Shown here piece after piece: positions 26,421-34,419 of a stretch of DNA of 64,000 nucleotides; within the stretch, counting starts at the first letter, position 1; every line of letters begins with the position of its first letter. The stretch spans positions 118,191 through 182,190 of the forward strand of contig JAIUOC010000013.1 of assembly GCA_020161265.1 (NCBI GenBank), given 5' to 3'. A program made the translations under genes and the position numbers. This stretch comes from Chloroflexota bacterium. Its GTDB lineage: Bacteria; Chloroflexota; Chloroflexia; Chloroflexales; Herpetosiphonaceae. The notes below the pieces were generated by a model. The model ran no database searches, was not told the origin of the DNA, and worked only from the letters and a program-made list of their open reading frames with translations.

Positions 26421-28091
26421 ATGCAAGATGCTAAGTCCTCGAATGATCTGATCCAAGAAGATCATGATCTCCAAGACTTCCAGCAGCGGGCTGTGAACAA
26501 CGAAAATTCGCTTTTACGAACGACCAGTTTACGCCAGCGCGTTAACGCCCGTTCTGTTTCTGCACTTCGTGCGGTTCCATCGTACCTGCGCAAAGCTCCA
26601 CGGCGCTACCTACTCCATCTTATGGTGCTTTCGCTCTTACCAGTTGGTTTAGTTGTCAACAAAGATGCCACTAAACCTCAGGTAGATACTGCACTCTTGG
26701 TCAGCGCATCGCCAACCGCTGAACGCCAAGTTCGGCCAGCACTCGGCTTGATGACCATGACCCACCGCAACGAACCAGCTCCGTTGACTGCTCTCAATGA
26801 TTCAGAAGCTACGCCTGACCCAGGTGTTGGTGATGGGCCAATTAGCAGCCCCGATTTTGATGATTCGTTGGTGATTCCAGTAGGCCGCCCAGTTAATAAC
26901 AACCCGACCTATCCCGAATCAGTGGTGAGCGCCGATATTGCCAACTTGCGCAACGGCCCAAGCACTGAATTCGATCGTCTTGATAAATTAGAACCAGGCA
27001 CCAAGGTAACCGTTATGGCTCGCCACGCCGATTGGGTGCAAGTGCGCACCGAGGGCGGCCAAGAAGGTTGGCTCGCCGCTGATTTGCTCGATTTAGAGCA
27101 ATCGGTGATCGATGCCCTGCCTGATGCCCAAAATATTCCAACCCCACCACCAGCCAAAGTGGGCAAAATCACCCAAGATAATTTGAACTTGCGTGATGGC
27201 CCTGGTACTGACTACATCAGCATGAAAAAGCTGGGGATTGATAGCCAAGTTTCATTATTGGCTCGCTATCAAGGCTGGTATCAAATTGAAACTGGCGAAG
27301 GCAATGTGGGTTGGGTTTCAGCCGAATTCTTGAATCTTGAAGCTGGCGTTGCCGAACGGATCGCCGAAGCTGAATCGATTCCATCAGCTAACCCCGATTT
27401 GGTCGGTTGGGCAACTGATGAAGGCATCAACTTGCGCTCTGGCCCAAGCACCAAATTCGATTCATTGGGCAAACTGAGCAAAGGCGCTGAATTAACCTTA
27501 TTGGCTCGTTACAAAGAATGGGTCAAGGTTCAAACCGCCAAAGGCACCAAAGGCTGGATCTCACAAGATCTCGTTGATGTAAGCAACTTTGTGTTCCGCC
27601 GTGTGCCGTTCACAACCAATGTGCCTTCATTACCAGTTGCGCCTGCTGCACCCAAAAAGAGTACTCCTAGCCAACCTGCTGGTGGCGGTGGCGGCGGTGG
27701 TGGTACTGCTAGCGGCGACGTTGCTTCGATGGCTTGGGCCTATGTTGGCTACAACTATCGCTGGGGCGGCGAAAGCCCAAGCAGCGGCTTCGATTGCAGC
27801 GGCTTGACCAAGTATTTGTATCGCCAAGTTGGAGTGAGCTTGCCCCACAGTGCTGCTGGCCAATATAGCAGCGCTTATGGCACCTTCATCGGAAGCATGA
27901 GCAACTTGCAACCAGGCGACTTGCTGTTTTATGCTGGCACTGCTGGCCCGGGCATCACCCACGTAGGCATCTATGTTGGCGGCGGTGTGATGGTCAATGC
28001 GATGACTCCCGCCTCGGGGGTTGGTGCAGTCAGCATCTATAGCAGCTACTGGCTCAATCACTATTACGGCGCGTTGCGGCCTTATCGCTAG
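26421..28091 (+). CDS. SH3b3-NlpC/P60 cell-wall endopeptidase
   Basis: 556 residues. A basic cytoplasmic head (1-62) and one membrane segment ('YLLHLMVLSLLPVGLVV') anchor it; three bacterial SH3 domains follow (about 170-235, 250-310, 325-390; 'NLRNGPSTEFDRL', 'NLRDGPGTDYISM', 'NLRSGPSTKFDSL'), then a Gly-rich linker and the NlpC/P60 peptidase. Catalytic C459 is in 'SGFDCSGLTKYLYRQ', H514 in 'ITHVGIYVGGGVMVNA'. Such enzymes cut peptide stems of peptidoglycan, with SH3 domains binding the wall. The third catalytic residue appears to be the Asn in VNAMTP. Long private leader upstream, strong terminator downstream. Confidence 0.93.
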   Translation: MQDAKSSNDLIQEDHDLQDFQQRAVNNENSLLRTTSLRQRVNARSVSALRAVPSYLRKAPRRYLLHLMVLSLLPVGLVVNKDATKPQVDTALLVSASPTAERQVRPALGLMTMTHRNEPAPLTALNDSEATPDPGVGDGPISSPDFDDSLVIPVGRPVNNNPTYPESVVSADIANLRNGPSTEFDRLDKLEPGTKVTVMARHADWVQVRTEGGQEGWLAADLLDLEQSVIDALPDAQNIPTPPPAKVGKITQDNLNLRDGPGTDYISMKKLGIDSQVSLLARYQGWYQIETGEGNVGWVSAEFLNLEAGVAERIAEAESIPSANPDLVGWATDEGINLRSGPSTKFDSLGKLSKGAELTLLARYKEWVKVQTAKGTKGWISQDLVDVSNFVFRRVPFTTNVPSLPVAPAAPKKSTPSQPAGGGGGGGGTASGDVASMAWAYVGYNYRWGGESPSSGFDCSGLTKYLYRQVGVSLPHSAAGQYSSAYGTFIGSMSNLQPGDLLFYAGTAGPGITHVGIYVGGGVMVNAMTPASGVGAVSIYSSYWLNHYYGALRPYR

Positions 28092-28119
28092 TTGCTGTTT
28101 CATACACCTGTTCAATGCA

Positions 28120-28160
28120 AGAAGCGTTCCACAATTTGTGGGACGCTTCTTTTGTTTTTT
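28120..28160 (+). terminator. Terminator after the NlpC/P60 gene
   Basis: 14-bp stem AGAAGCGTTCCACA / TGTGGGACGCTTCT (one G-T pair), three-base loop, then TTTTGTTTTTT. Confidence 0.92.
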
Positions 28161-28177
28161 GGCTTAATCTCGGCTAC

Positions 28178-28183
28178 TATAAT
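28178..28183 (+). promoter_or_regulatory. -10 element before the DUF4230 gene
   Basis: TATAAT about 39 bases before ATG 28222; the -35 region is only T-rich. GGGGAGG is the ribosome site. Confidence 0.45.
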
Positions 28184-28221
28184 CGCGCGTAAGGCTATTT
28201 CATAGTGGGGAGGATAACCCT

Positions 28222-28884
28222 ATGCGAATTCGAACGATGCTTATGCTGGTGTTGGTGTTGGCACTAATCGGAACAGTTGGCTATGCGTTTTTATCACCAT
28301 CGCTCGGTTTTGACGGATTGATGGCCCAACCAACCTCGACAATCAAACCAGGTATGACGGTACTCCAAGCGATCAAACGCCAAGCCAAGCTTTCAACCCT
28401 CGCGATGAGTTTCACCAAAGATACAACGATTATTCGCGAACATGGCTTGCTAGGGGCATGCACCGAAGAAATTACCTATTTGGGCTATTTTAATGTCCAA
28501 GCGGGCATTGATTTGAGCAAAATTAGCGAAGAACGTTTGATTGTGAGCAATGATGGCTACCCCGACCAAGCCACAGTTGAAATTGTGTTGCCCGATGCTG
28601 AATTGCTGAGCAACGAGCTTGATACCCAAAACAGCCGAATTATTGCCCAAGATACGCCCAAATGGTTGCCAGGCTGTTCGCATGAAATTGCCGATATGAC
28701 GGTTGAAGCACAAAACACTTTGCGCGAACAAGTGCGCCAAGATGCGCTTGAAAAAGGCATTCTCTCACAATCGCAGCAACAAGCCAGCGAAGAGCTTGGG
28801 CGTTTGTTAACTGATGTTGGCTATAAAAATATTACGATTCGCGCCTCGAATGGCTCCGTACTCTATTCAACAAAATCGCAATAA
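28222..28884 (+). CDS. DUF4230-family membrane-anchored protein
   Basis: 220 residues: one N-terminal membrane segment ('MLMLVLVLALIGTVGYAFL') and an extracytoplasmic domain with 'LQAIKRQAKLSTLAMSFTKD', 'YLGYFNVQAGIDLSKISEER', 'VEIVLPDAELLSNELDTQNS' and a C-terminal helix ending 'VGYKNITIRASNG'. These are features of DUF4230, a family without known activity. Two Cys (GACTEE and PGCSHE) could form a disulphide. The MscS gene follows after 21 bases, likely the same transcript. Confidence 0.8.
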   Translation: MRIRTMLMLVLVLALIGTVGYAFLSPSLGFDGLMAQPTSTIKPGMTVLQAIKRQAKLSTLAMSFTKDTTIIREHGLLGACTEEITYLGYFNVQAGIDLSKISEERLIVSNDGYPDQATVEIVLPDAELLSNELDTQNSRIIAQDTPKWLPGCSHEIADMTVEAQNTLREQVRQDALEKGILSQSQQQASEELGRLLTDVGYKNITIRASNGSVLYSTKSQ

Positions 28885-28905
28885 GCCAAGTATGAGGGTT
28901 ATAGT

Positions 28906-29694
28906 ATGGATTGGAATCTGTGGTCGGAACAAGCGCAGGATTTTGCAATTCGGGTGCTGCCCCGCATTTTAGCGGCAATTGTAGTTTTGCTCACCTTACG
29001 CTATGGCATTCGATTAGCCAATAGCGCAACCAATCGCGTATTAAAGCGGGTAGAATTACCCAGCGAAGCTGAAAACTTGATTCTGCGCTTGGTGCGAATT
29101 TTGGTGATCGTGGCTGGTTTGGTGATTGTGCTGCTGGTGATGGGCTGGGGCCAACTGGCGCTTTCGTTTGTGGCAGGCCTAGGCGTAAGCGGCTTGATCA
29201 TCGGTTTTGCCTTGCAAGACATCACCAAAAACTTGGCCGCTGGGATTTTATTGCTGTTTCAGCGCCCGTTTCGGGTGGGTGATCGCATTTTAGTGGGCAA
29301 CGACGAAGGCACAGTCACCGATATTGCAATCCGCGCTACCACCATGCGCACTGCCGATGGGCGCGAGGTAATGGTTCCGAATGCCACGATTTACACTGGT
29401 ACAATTACCAATTTAACTCGATATGTGCAGCGTCGCCATAGTGTTGAGTTGACCCTCAAACGCGATGTGGATTCTGCCCCAGTTGTACAGGGCTTAGCTG
29501 AAATAGCTAGAACAACCGAGCATGTGCTCGAAAAACCTGCTGCCGAAGTGCTGATTACCGCAGTTAAAGCTGATGGCCTGATTGTGGAAACCCGTTTTTG
29601 GTTGCCATCCAAAGGCGTGGATAGTAATGTGGTGCGCTCAAATTTGGCTGGTCGCTTGCGAGCCAAAGCGCTAGCCGAGGATTGGCTGGCATGA
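28906..29694 (+). CDS. Small-conductance mechanosensitive channel (MscS family)
   Basis: 262 residues: MscS-type pore protein that opens under membrane tension to release solutes. Three hydrophobic segments, the last containing the Gly/Ala pore helix ('LALSFVAGLGVSGLIIGFAL'), then 'QDITKNLAAGILLLFQRPFR', the beta-domain 'VGDRILVGNDEGTVTDIAIR', 'MVPNATIYTGTITNLTR'. No N-terminal extension. The stop overlaps the pxpA start in ATGA, so translation is probably coupled. Confidence 0.93.
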   Translation: MDWNLWSEQAQDFAIRVLPRILAAIVVLLTLRYGIRLANSATNRVLKRVELPSEAENLILRLVRILVIVAGLVIVLLVMGWGQLALSFVAGLGVSGLIIGFALQDITKNLAAGILLLFQRPFRVGDRILVGNDEGTVTDIAIRATTMRTADGREVMVPNATIYTGTITNLTRYVQRRHSVELTLKRDVDSAPVVQGLAEIARTTEHVLEKPAAEVLITAVKADGLIVETRFWLPSKGVDSNVVRSNLAGRLRAKALAEDWLA

Positions 29695-30431
29695 TCATCG
29701 ATCTCAATGCCGATTTGGGCGAAGGTAGCGATTTTGATGCTGCATTAATGCCGTTGCTTTCGTCGTGCAATATTGCTTGTGGCGGCCATGCTGGCGATCA
29801 AGCAAGCATGCGAACGGCCTTGAATTTGGCTCAGCAACACAACGTTTGTGTCGGAGCACACCCCAGCTACCCTGATCGGGAGCAATTTGGGCGGGTGGGG
29901 ATTGAACTTGAGCCAAGCCAACTGCAAGCTAGCTTGATCGGGCAAATTACACAGTTACAACGTTTGGCGAGCGAGCAAGGGACTAAGGTACGCTATGTTA
30001 AACCCCATGGAGCTTTATATAATCAGGCTGCGATTGATTCTGATTTAGCGCAACTGCTGATTACAACGATTCAACAGATCGATCCAAGCCTTGCACTGAT
30101 GGGTTTGGCGGGTAGCTCGTTGCTCGAACAAGCGGCAGCGGCGGGCTTGGGCACAATCGCCGAAGGCTTTATCGACCGAGCTTACGAAATTGATGGTCGC
30201 TTGCGGTCGCGCAGCTTGGCTGGAGCTGTGCATCATGAGCCGAATGTGGCACTCCAACAGGCTTTAGCGCTTGCCAAAGGCATGCCATTTCCAAGTTATA
30301 CTAAACTACCAATTAAGTTAACCGTGCAAAGTTTGTGTTTGCATAGCGATACCCCGCAAGCACTGGCTTTTGCTCAAGCCGTTCGTACTGCGCTAGTAGC
30401 TGAAGCTATTACGATTCAGGCGGCCTGCTGA
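29691..30431 (+). CDS. pxpA: 5-oxoprolinase subunit A (LamB/YcsF family)
   Basis: 246 residues of the LamB/YcsF family, the subunit of 5-oxoprolinase thought to bind and open the lactam. Signatures: 'IIDLNADLGEGSDFD', 'LLSSCNIACGGHAGDQASMR', 'VCVGAHPSYPDREQFGR', 'VRYVKPHGALYNQA', 'AEGFIDRAYEIDGRLRSRSL' and 'LCLHSDTP'. ATG 29691 overlaps the mscS stop by four bases and gives the conserved start MIIDLNADLGEG; an upstream TTG at 29682 is less likely. Its partners are 8 kb (pxpB) and 23 kb (pxpC) away. Confidence 0.93.
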   Translation: MIIDLNADLGEGSDFDAALMPLLSSCNIACGGHAGDQASMRTALNLAQQHNVCVGAHPSYPDREQFGRVGIELEPSQLQASLIGQITQLQRLASEQGTKVRYVKPHGALYNQAAIDSDLAQLLITTIQQIDPSLALMGLAGSSLLEQAAAAGLGTIAEGFIDRAYEIDGRLRSRSLAGAVHHEPNVALQQALALAKGMPFPSYTKLPIKLTVQSLCLHSDTPQALAFAQAVRTALVAEAITIQAAC

Positions 30432-30509
30432 CGCGCCATGGTCGCTAACTTGCGATGGCGGGTTGGCTATGCTAGACTCGATATAGCACAATCCAGACAG
30501 GAGTAGCCT

Positions 30510-30947
30510 ATGACAATCACTGATCGCATGTTGATTGGGGCAATTGCCAGCAATCCCGGCGATTATGAGAAGGCAGGTCAGGCACGCTATTGTTTTACCA
30601 CCCAAACAATTTACTTTTCGAGCGCCAAAAGCCCTGCGCCGGAAGATGCCAATAACAACTATTTCGACTTGCCCGCACTCAACGCTGATGGCTCCAAAAA
30701 ATTAGTGACGGCCTTTCAACGCTATATCAAACGCTGGCCCGAAGATCGTCAGGCGATTATCGAAAAGTTTGCTTTGCGCCGTGGCTGGGAGCTAGCCATG
30801 GAGTTGCATTATGGGGGCGGTGCTTTAACTGATCAAGAATCAGCCGAATGGCGCAAGATTGTTGATGGTCGGCTAACCCAATTAGTGGCTGCTGCTCGCC
30901 GTTATATTGAAGCTGGGCCAGGTGCGGCCAAGGAAATTATTGAATGA
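30510..30947 (+). CDS. Conserved-looking hypothetical protein
   Basis: 145 residues, soluble, with no motif I recognise. Composition is ordinary ('IASNPGDYEKAGQARYCFTT', 'KKLVTAFQRYIKRWPEDRQA', 'EWRKIVDGRLTQLVAAARRY'), the C-terminal half helical. It has a ribosome site (CAGGAG) and overlaps the start of apt by four bases (ATGA), so it is translated with apt. That coupling is the only hint of function. Confidence 0.7.
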   Translation: MTITDRMLIGAIASNPGDYEKAGQARYCFTTQTIYFSSAKSPAPEDANNNYFDLPALNADGSKKLVTAFQRYIKRWPEDRQAIIEKFALRRGWELAMELHYGGGALTDQESAEWRKIVDGRLTQLVAAARRYIEAGPGAAKEIIE

Positions 30948-31462
30948 GCCTCGATTTAACCCAGTTTGTTCGCAATATCCCCGATTTTCCAATTCCTGGG
31001 GTTCAGTTTAAAGATATTACGCCGTTGTTGGGCAATGCTCAAGCTTTCGATGCAGCGATTGAGCAATTCGCTCAGCGCTATGCTAACCAACAATTACAAG
31101 CGATTGTCGGGATTGAATCACGTGGTTTTATTTTTGGTGCGCCTTTGGCATTACGTTTGGGGATTGGCTTTGTGCCAATTCGTAAACCAGGCAAATTGCC
31201 AGCCCAAACCATCGGCGTAGATTATAGCTTGGAATATGGCACCAATCGCTTGGAAATTCATAACGATGCCTTGCAAGCTGGCGATCGGGTTGTGGTTGTC
31301 GATGATCTCTTGGCAACTGGGGGAACCGTGGTCGCGGCCTGCGATTTGCTCAACCAACTCGGGGCTGAGGTGGTTGAGGCAGCTTTTTTAATTGAATTGA
31401 CCTTTTTAGGTGGGCGCGAAAAACTTGGCGATCGGCCATTTTACGCCCAAATTCAATACTAA
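30944..31462 (+). CDS. apt: Adenine phosphoribosyltransferase
   Basis: Salvages adenine to AMP with PRPP. 172 residues, normal length. Seen: 'IPDFPIPGVQFKDITPLLGN', 'IVGIESRGFIFGAPLALRLG', 'VPIRKPGKLPAQTIGVDYSL' and the PRPP loop 'VVVVDDLLATGGT'. Overlaps the preceding hypothetical gene by four bases (ATGA). Confidence 0.96.
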   Translation: MSLDLTQFVRNIPDFPIPGVQFKDITPLLGNAQAFDAAIEQFAQRYANQQLQAIVGIESRGFIFGAPLALRLGIGFVPIRKPGKLPAQTIGVDYSLEYGTNRLEIHNDALQAGDRVVVVDDLLATGGTVVAACDLLNQLGAEVVEAAFLIELTFLGGREKLGDRPFYAQIQY

Positions 31463-31533
31463 ACCGACAATGAGGCCAGCAAGCCCCTACCGCATGCTGG
31501 TCTCAGGTTGTCCAATGGCGGGAGGTTGGTGCG

Positions 31534-32622
31534 ATGGGTTACGCTGCCGATCTTTGTAATCAAGCAACTCAGCTTTTTCGGCAAGGTCAGTTTCGCAGCG
31601 CTGCGAGTTTGTTGGAGCAGGGAATTGTCGCCGCACGTCAAGAATCCGATGGCGATAACGAATTGCTGTGCTACCAAAAGCTCACCGCAGCCCTGATGAA
31701 CTTGGATCAGAGCCAGCAGGCGCTTGAGGTGGCAACCACGATGTTGGCGCGGGCACGCCAATTGCGCGAACCACACTATGAATTAGTTGCCACAATTCGG
31801 CTGTGCAGTGCCCTGATCGACCTTGATTTGAAAGGACGTTGGGGCGAAATTAAAACCTTGTTGCTCGATTGTTTGCAGCAAGCCCAAGCCCGCAATACCA
31901 CTGCTTGGCAACTCGATTGTCTACGCTTGTTGGCAAGCAATGCCATCACCATGCAAGAGTATGATGATGCGTTGCAATATGCCCAACAAGGCTTAGGCCT
32001 GATTCGCCACGATACCTACTCCGCTGATTTCTACCGCTATGTCTTTTATCGGGTGCTGCAACGCTTGCATACCCATCGCGAGGAGCCTGCCGAAGCCTTG
32101 CGCTATGGTTTGCTGTCTTTTGAATATGCGCAGCGTGAAGGCAACCCAGCGTGGATGATCACTGCTCGTCGCTATTTGGCCCATCTCCACTATCAACAAG
32201 GCAATCTTCAGGCAGCATTTGATTTGTTTAGCGAAAATGTTGCTAGTGCCTTGGCCTACGATTCAGCCAGCGACCACCATGATGCTACGATGTGGCGAGC
32301 CGAAGTTGCCTTGCAATTAAAGATGGGCGAGCAAGCACTCGAATTTTCACGCGAAGCCCTTGAATTAGCCCGTAAACGATTGAATGCCCGCGATGAGGCT
32401 TGGGCGTTGTTGGCGAATGTGCGAGCTTTGCACGCATTAAATCGCCCTGATGAAGCCTGGTATTTTGCCAATGAGGCCTACCAGTTTGCCCAAACCCAAC
32501 AGCTTGAGCACCGCCAAAAAGAGGCCCGCGAGTGGATTGAAACCCTAACCAAGCAACAACAGCCACCAAAATCGGCAACCAAACAAGGCTCATGGTTTGA
32601 TCGTCTAATCGGAAAGCGCTGA
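31534..32622 (+). CDS. Tetratricopeptide-repeat protein
   Basis: 362 residues made almost entirely of helical pairs. Units such as 'AADLCNQATQLFRQGQFRSA', 'EYDDALQYAQQGLGLI', 'YLAHLHYQQGNLQAAFDLFS', 'GEQALEFSREALELARKRLN' and 'DEAWYFANEAYQFAQTQQLE' fit TPRs, which mediate protein contacts. No other domain. GGGAGG is the ribosome site. The first Hsp90-like gene starts within four bases of its stop; TPR proteins are classic Hsp90 co-chaperones in eukaryotes, so a functional link is plausible but unproven. Confidence 0.85.
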   Translation: MGYAADLCNQATQLFRQGQFRSAASLLEQGIVAARQESDGDNELLCYQKLTAALMNLDQSQQALEVATTMLARARQLREPHYELVATIRLCSALIDLDLKGRWGEIKTLLLDCLQQAQARNTTAWQLDCLRLLASNAITMQEYDDALQYAQQGLGLIRHDTYSADFYRYVFYRVLQRLHTHREEPAEALRYGLLSFEYAQREGNPAWMITARRYLAHLHYQQGNLQAAFDLFSENVASALAYDSASDHHDATMWRAEVALQLKMGEQALEFSREALELARKRLNARDEAWALLANVRALHALNRPDEAWYFANEAYQFAQTQQLEHRQKEAREWIETLTKQQQPPKSATKQGSWFDRLIGKR

Positions 32623-32625
32623 GTG

Positions 32626-34410
32626 ATGAGTACTGGAACATTTCAAGTTGATTTTGAACATCTGATTCGTTTGCTGGCCGAAAATTTGTATAGCGACCCA
32701 CACGTTGCGATTCGTGAGTTGATTCAGAATGCTAGCGATTCGTGTGTGCGGCGGTTGGCTCAGCAAGGCATTTTTCAGCCAGCAATTCATGTGCGCATCG
32801 ACCCAACCAAGCGTTTATTGGTGGTGGAAGATAATGGCACAGGTATGGCTCGCGATGATGTGGTGCGCTATTTGGCAACGATTGGCGCTAGCCAAACTCG
32901 CCAAATCAAATTTTCAACCGCCGATCAAAATGCTGCGCAGATGTTGATTGGTCAATTTGGGATTGGCTTTCTCTCCACCTTTGTGATTGGTCATCAAGTA
33001 ACCGTCGATACCTTGGCCGAAGGCAGCGAGCAAGCAGTTTTGTGGCGTTCGCAGGGTAGCGCCGATTATAGCCTTGAATTGGGCACCCGCCAGCAGATTG
33101 GCACAACCGTCACAATTGAGTTAGAGCCAGCTTTTTATAATTTGCTCGATGAAACGACGCTCCGCGCAACGATTATTCGCTATGCCGATTTTATTCAATT
33201 TCCGGTCTATCTCGGCGACGACGCTCGCCCGATCAACCGCATGCATGCTCCTTGGCATTTGGATGCTTCGGAACACGAATACATCGACTACGTGAAGCAT
33301 CGGTATGGGGTTGTGCCTTTGGCGGTCGAGCCAATCGCGATCAAACAGCAGCAAGCTGAATGCGTTGGGGTTTTGGCAATTATGCCCTTGCAGGCCAATT
33401 TAGCCATTCGCCCGCGCAGCCTTGATGTATTTCAGCGACGGATGTATGTTTGCCAAGATTTGCAATTGCTGCCCGATTGGGCGACGTTTATCTGTGGGAT
33501 TATTGATGCACCATTGCTCGAGTTAGTTGCCAGCCGCGAAGGTTTTATGATCGAGCGCCCTAACTATCGGGCTTTGCGCGAAGCTTTGGTTGAGGCGGTG
33601 CGCTCATTCTTAATTCGCTTGGCTCAGCGCGAACCAGCCACCTTTGTGCAAGTGGTCAAACAATATAATAGTGGCATCAAACAGGCAGCGGTCAATGATA
33701 GTCAGTTTTTTGCTGCGGTCGCCGATTTGCTCAGCTTCGAGAGCGATATTGGCCCAATTACGTTAACGCGCTATCTTGAGCGAATTCCAGTGCGCGGGGC
33801 CGACGAGCGCACAATTTTTTATGTGCTGAATGATTTACCACCAAGTGCTCAGCAACGGGCAATTGTTGGGGCGCGTGGTGTACCAGTTCTCCATATCAAT
33901 TCAATCGAAGAAAAATTTTTGAAGAAATATTGTAGCTTGCGCCATGGCGTGAGCTTTCAGCCACTTACCGCTGGGATTGCCGAGTTGATCGAAGCCGAAA
34001 GCGACCAGCAATGGCGAAAATTAGAACAACACTGTGAACAATTGGGCATGCAAGTCTATGCGGTGCGCTTTGAACCAAGCCATTTGATGGCCTTAGCCAT
34101 GCGCTCCAGCGACTACAAACGTGAACAAGTTGTGGATAGCCTGTTGAAAGGTAGTGGAAGTTTGCTCAGTTTTGTGCAATCGGTCGGGCGAAATCGTAGC
34201 GATGATTATGTATTATGTGTCAACACGCTCAATCCATTAATTCAACAATTGCGCGATGGTCAACCCAACGATCCAACTTGGGCAACGGTTATCCGAGCCT
34301 TGTGGGGCTATGCCTTGCTTTCCAGTGGGGTCGAACTCACACCCGAACTGGGTGAGGCAGTGCAAAAAGCTCAAACTTCGCTGCTCGAACTGGCGCTGGC
34401 TCAACGCTAA
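32626..34410 (+). CDS. HtpG/Hsp90-family protein A
   Basis: 594 residues. The N-terminal GHKL ATPase is intact: 'VAIRELIQNASDSCVRR' (catalytic Glu and Mg-binding Asn), 'VEDNGTGM', 'GQFGIGFLSTFVIG', and 'IGTTVTIEL'. The middle domain has 'RMHAPWH', 'RMYVCQDLQLLPDWATFICG' and the conserved Arg in 'LVASREGF'. The C-terminal half is more divergent than in standard HtpG. ATG 32626 follows a GTG at 32623 and the TPR stop at 32622. It is followed nine bases later by a second family member. Confidence 0.88.
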   Translation: MSTGTFQVDFEHLIRLLAENLYSDPHVAIRELIQNASDSCVRRLAQQGIFQPAIHVRIDPTKRLLVVEDNGTGMARDDVVRYLATIGASQTRQIKFSTADQNAAQMLIGQFGIGFLSTFVIGHQVTVDTLAEGSEQAVLWRSQGSADYSLELGTRQQIGTTVTIELEPAFYNLLDETTLRATIIRYADFIQFPVYLGDDARPINRMHAPWHLDASEHEYIDYVKHRYGVVPLAVEPIAIKQQQAECVGVLAIMPLQANLAIRPRSLDVFQRRMYVCQDLQLLPDWATFICGIIDAPLLELVASREGFMIERPNYRALREALVEAVRSFLIRLAQREPATFVQVVKQYNSGIKQAAVNDSQFFAAVADLLSFESDIGPITLTRYLERIPVRGADERTIFYVLNDLPPSAQQRAIVGARGVPVLHINSIEEKFLKKYCSLRHGVSFQPLTAGIAELIEAESDQQWRKLEQHCEQLGMQVYAVRFEPSHLMALAMRSSDYKREQVVDSLLKGSGSLLSFVQSVGRNRSDDYVLCVNTLNPLIQQLRDGQPNDPTWATVIRALWGYALLSSGVELTPELGEAVQKAQTSLLELALAQR

Positions 34411-34419
34411 GGAGTTGTT

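Noticed and set aside
30431..30509. Imperfect inverted repeat CGCCATGGTCGC / GCGATGGCG considered as a terminator
   Set aside because: Stem is interrupted and no T run follows; too weak to list.
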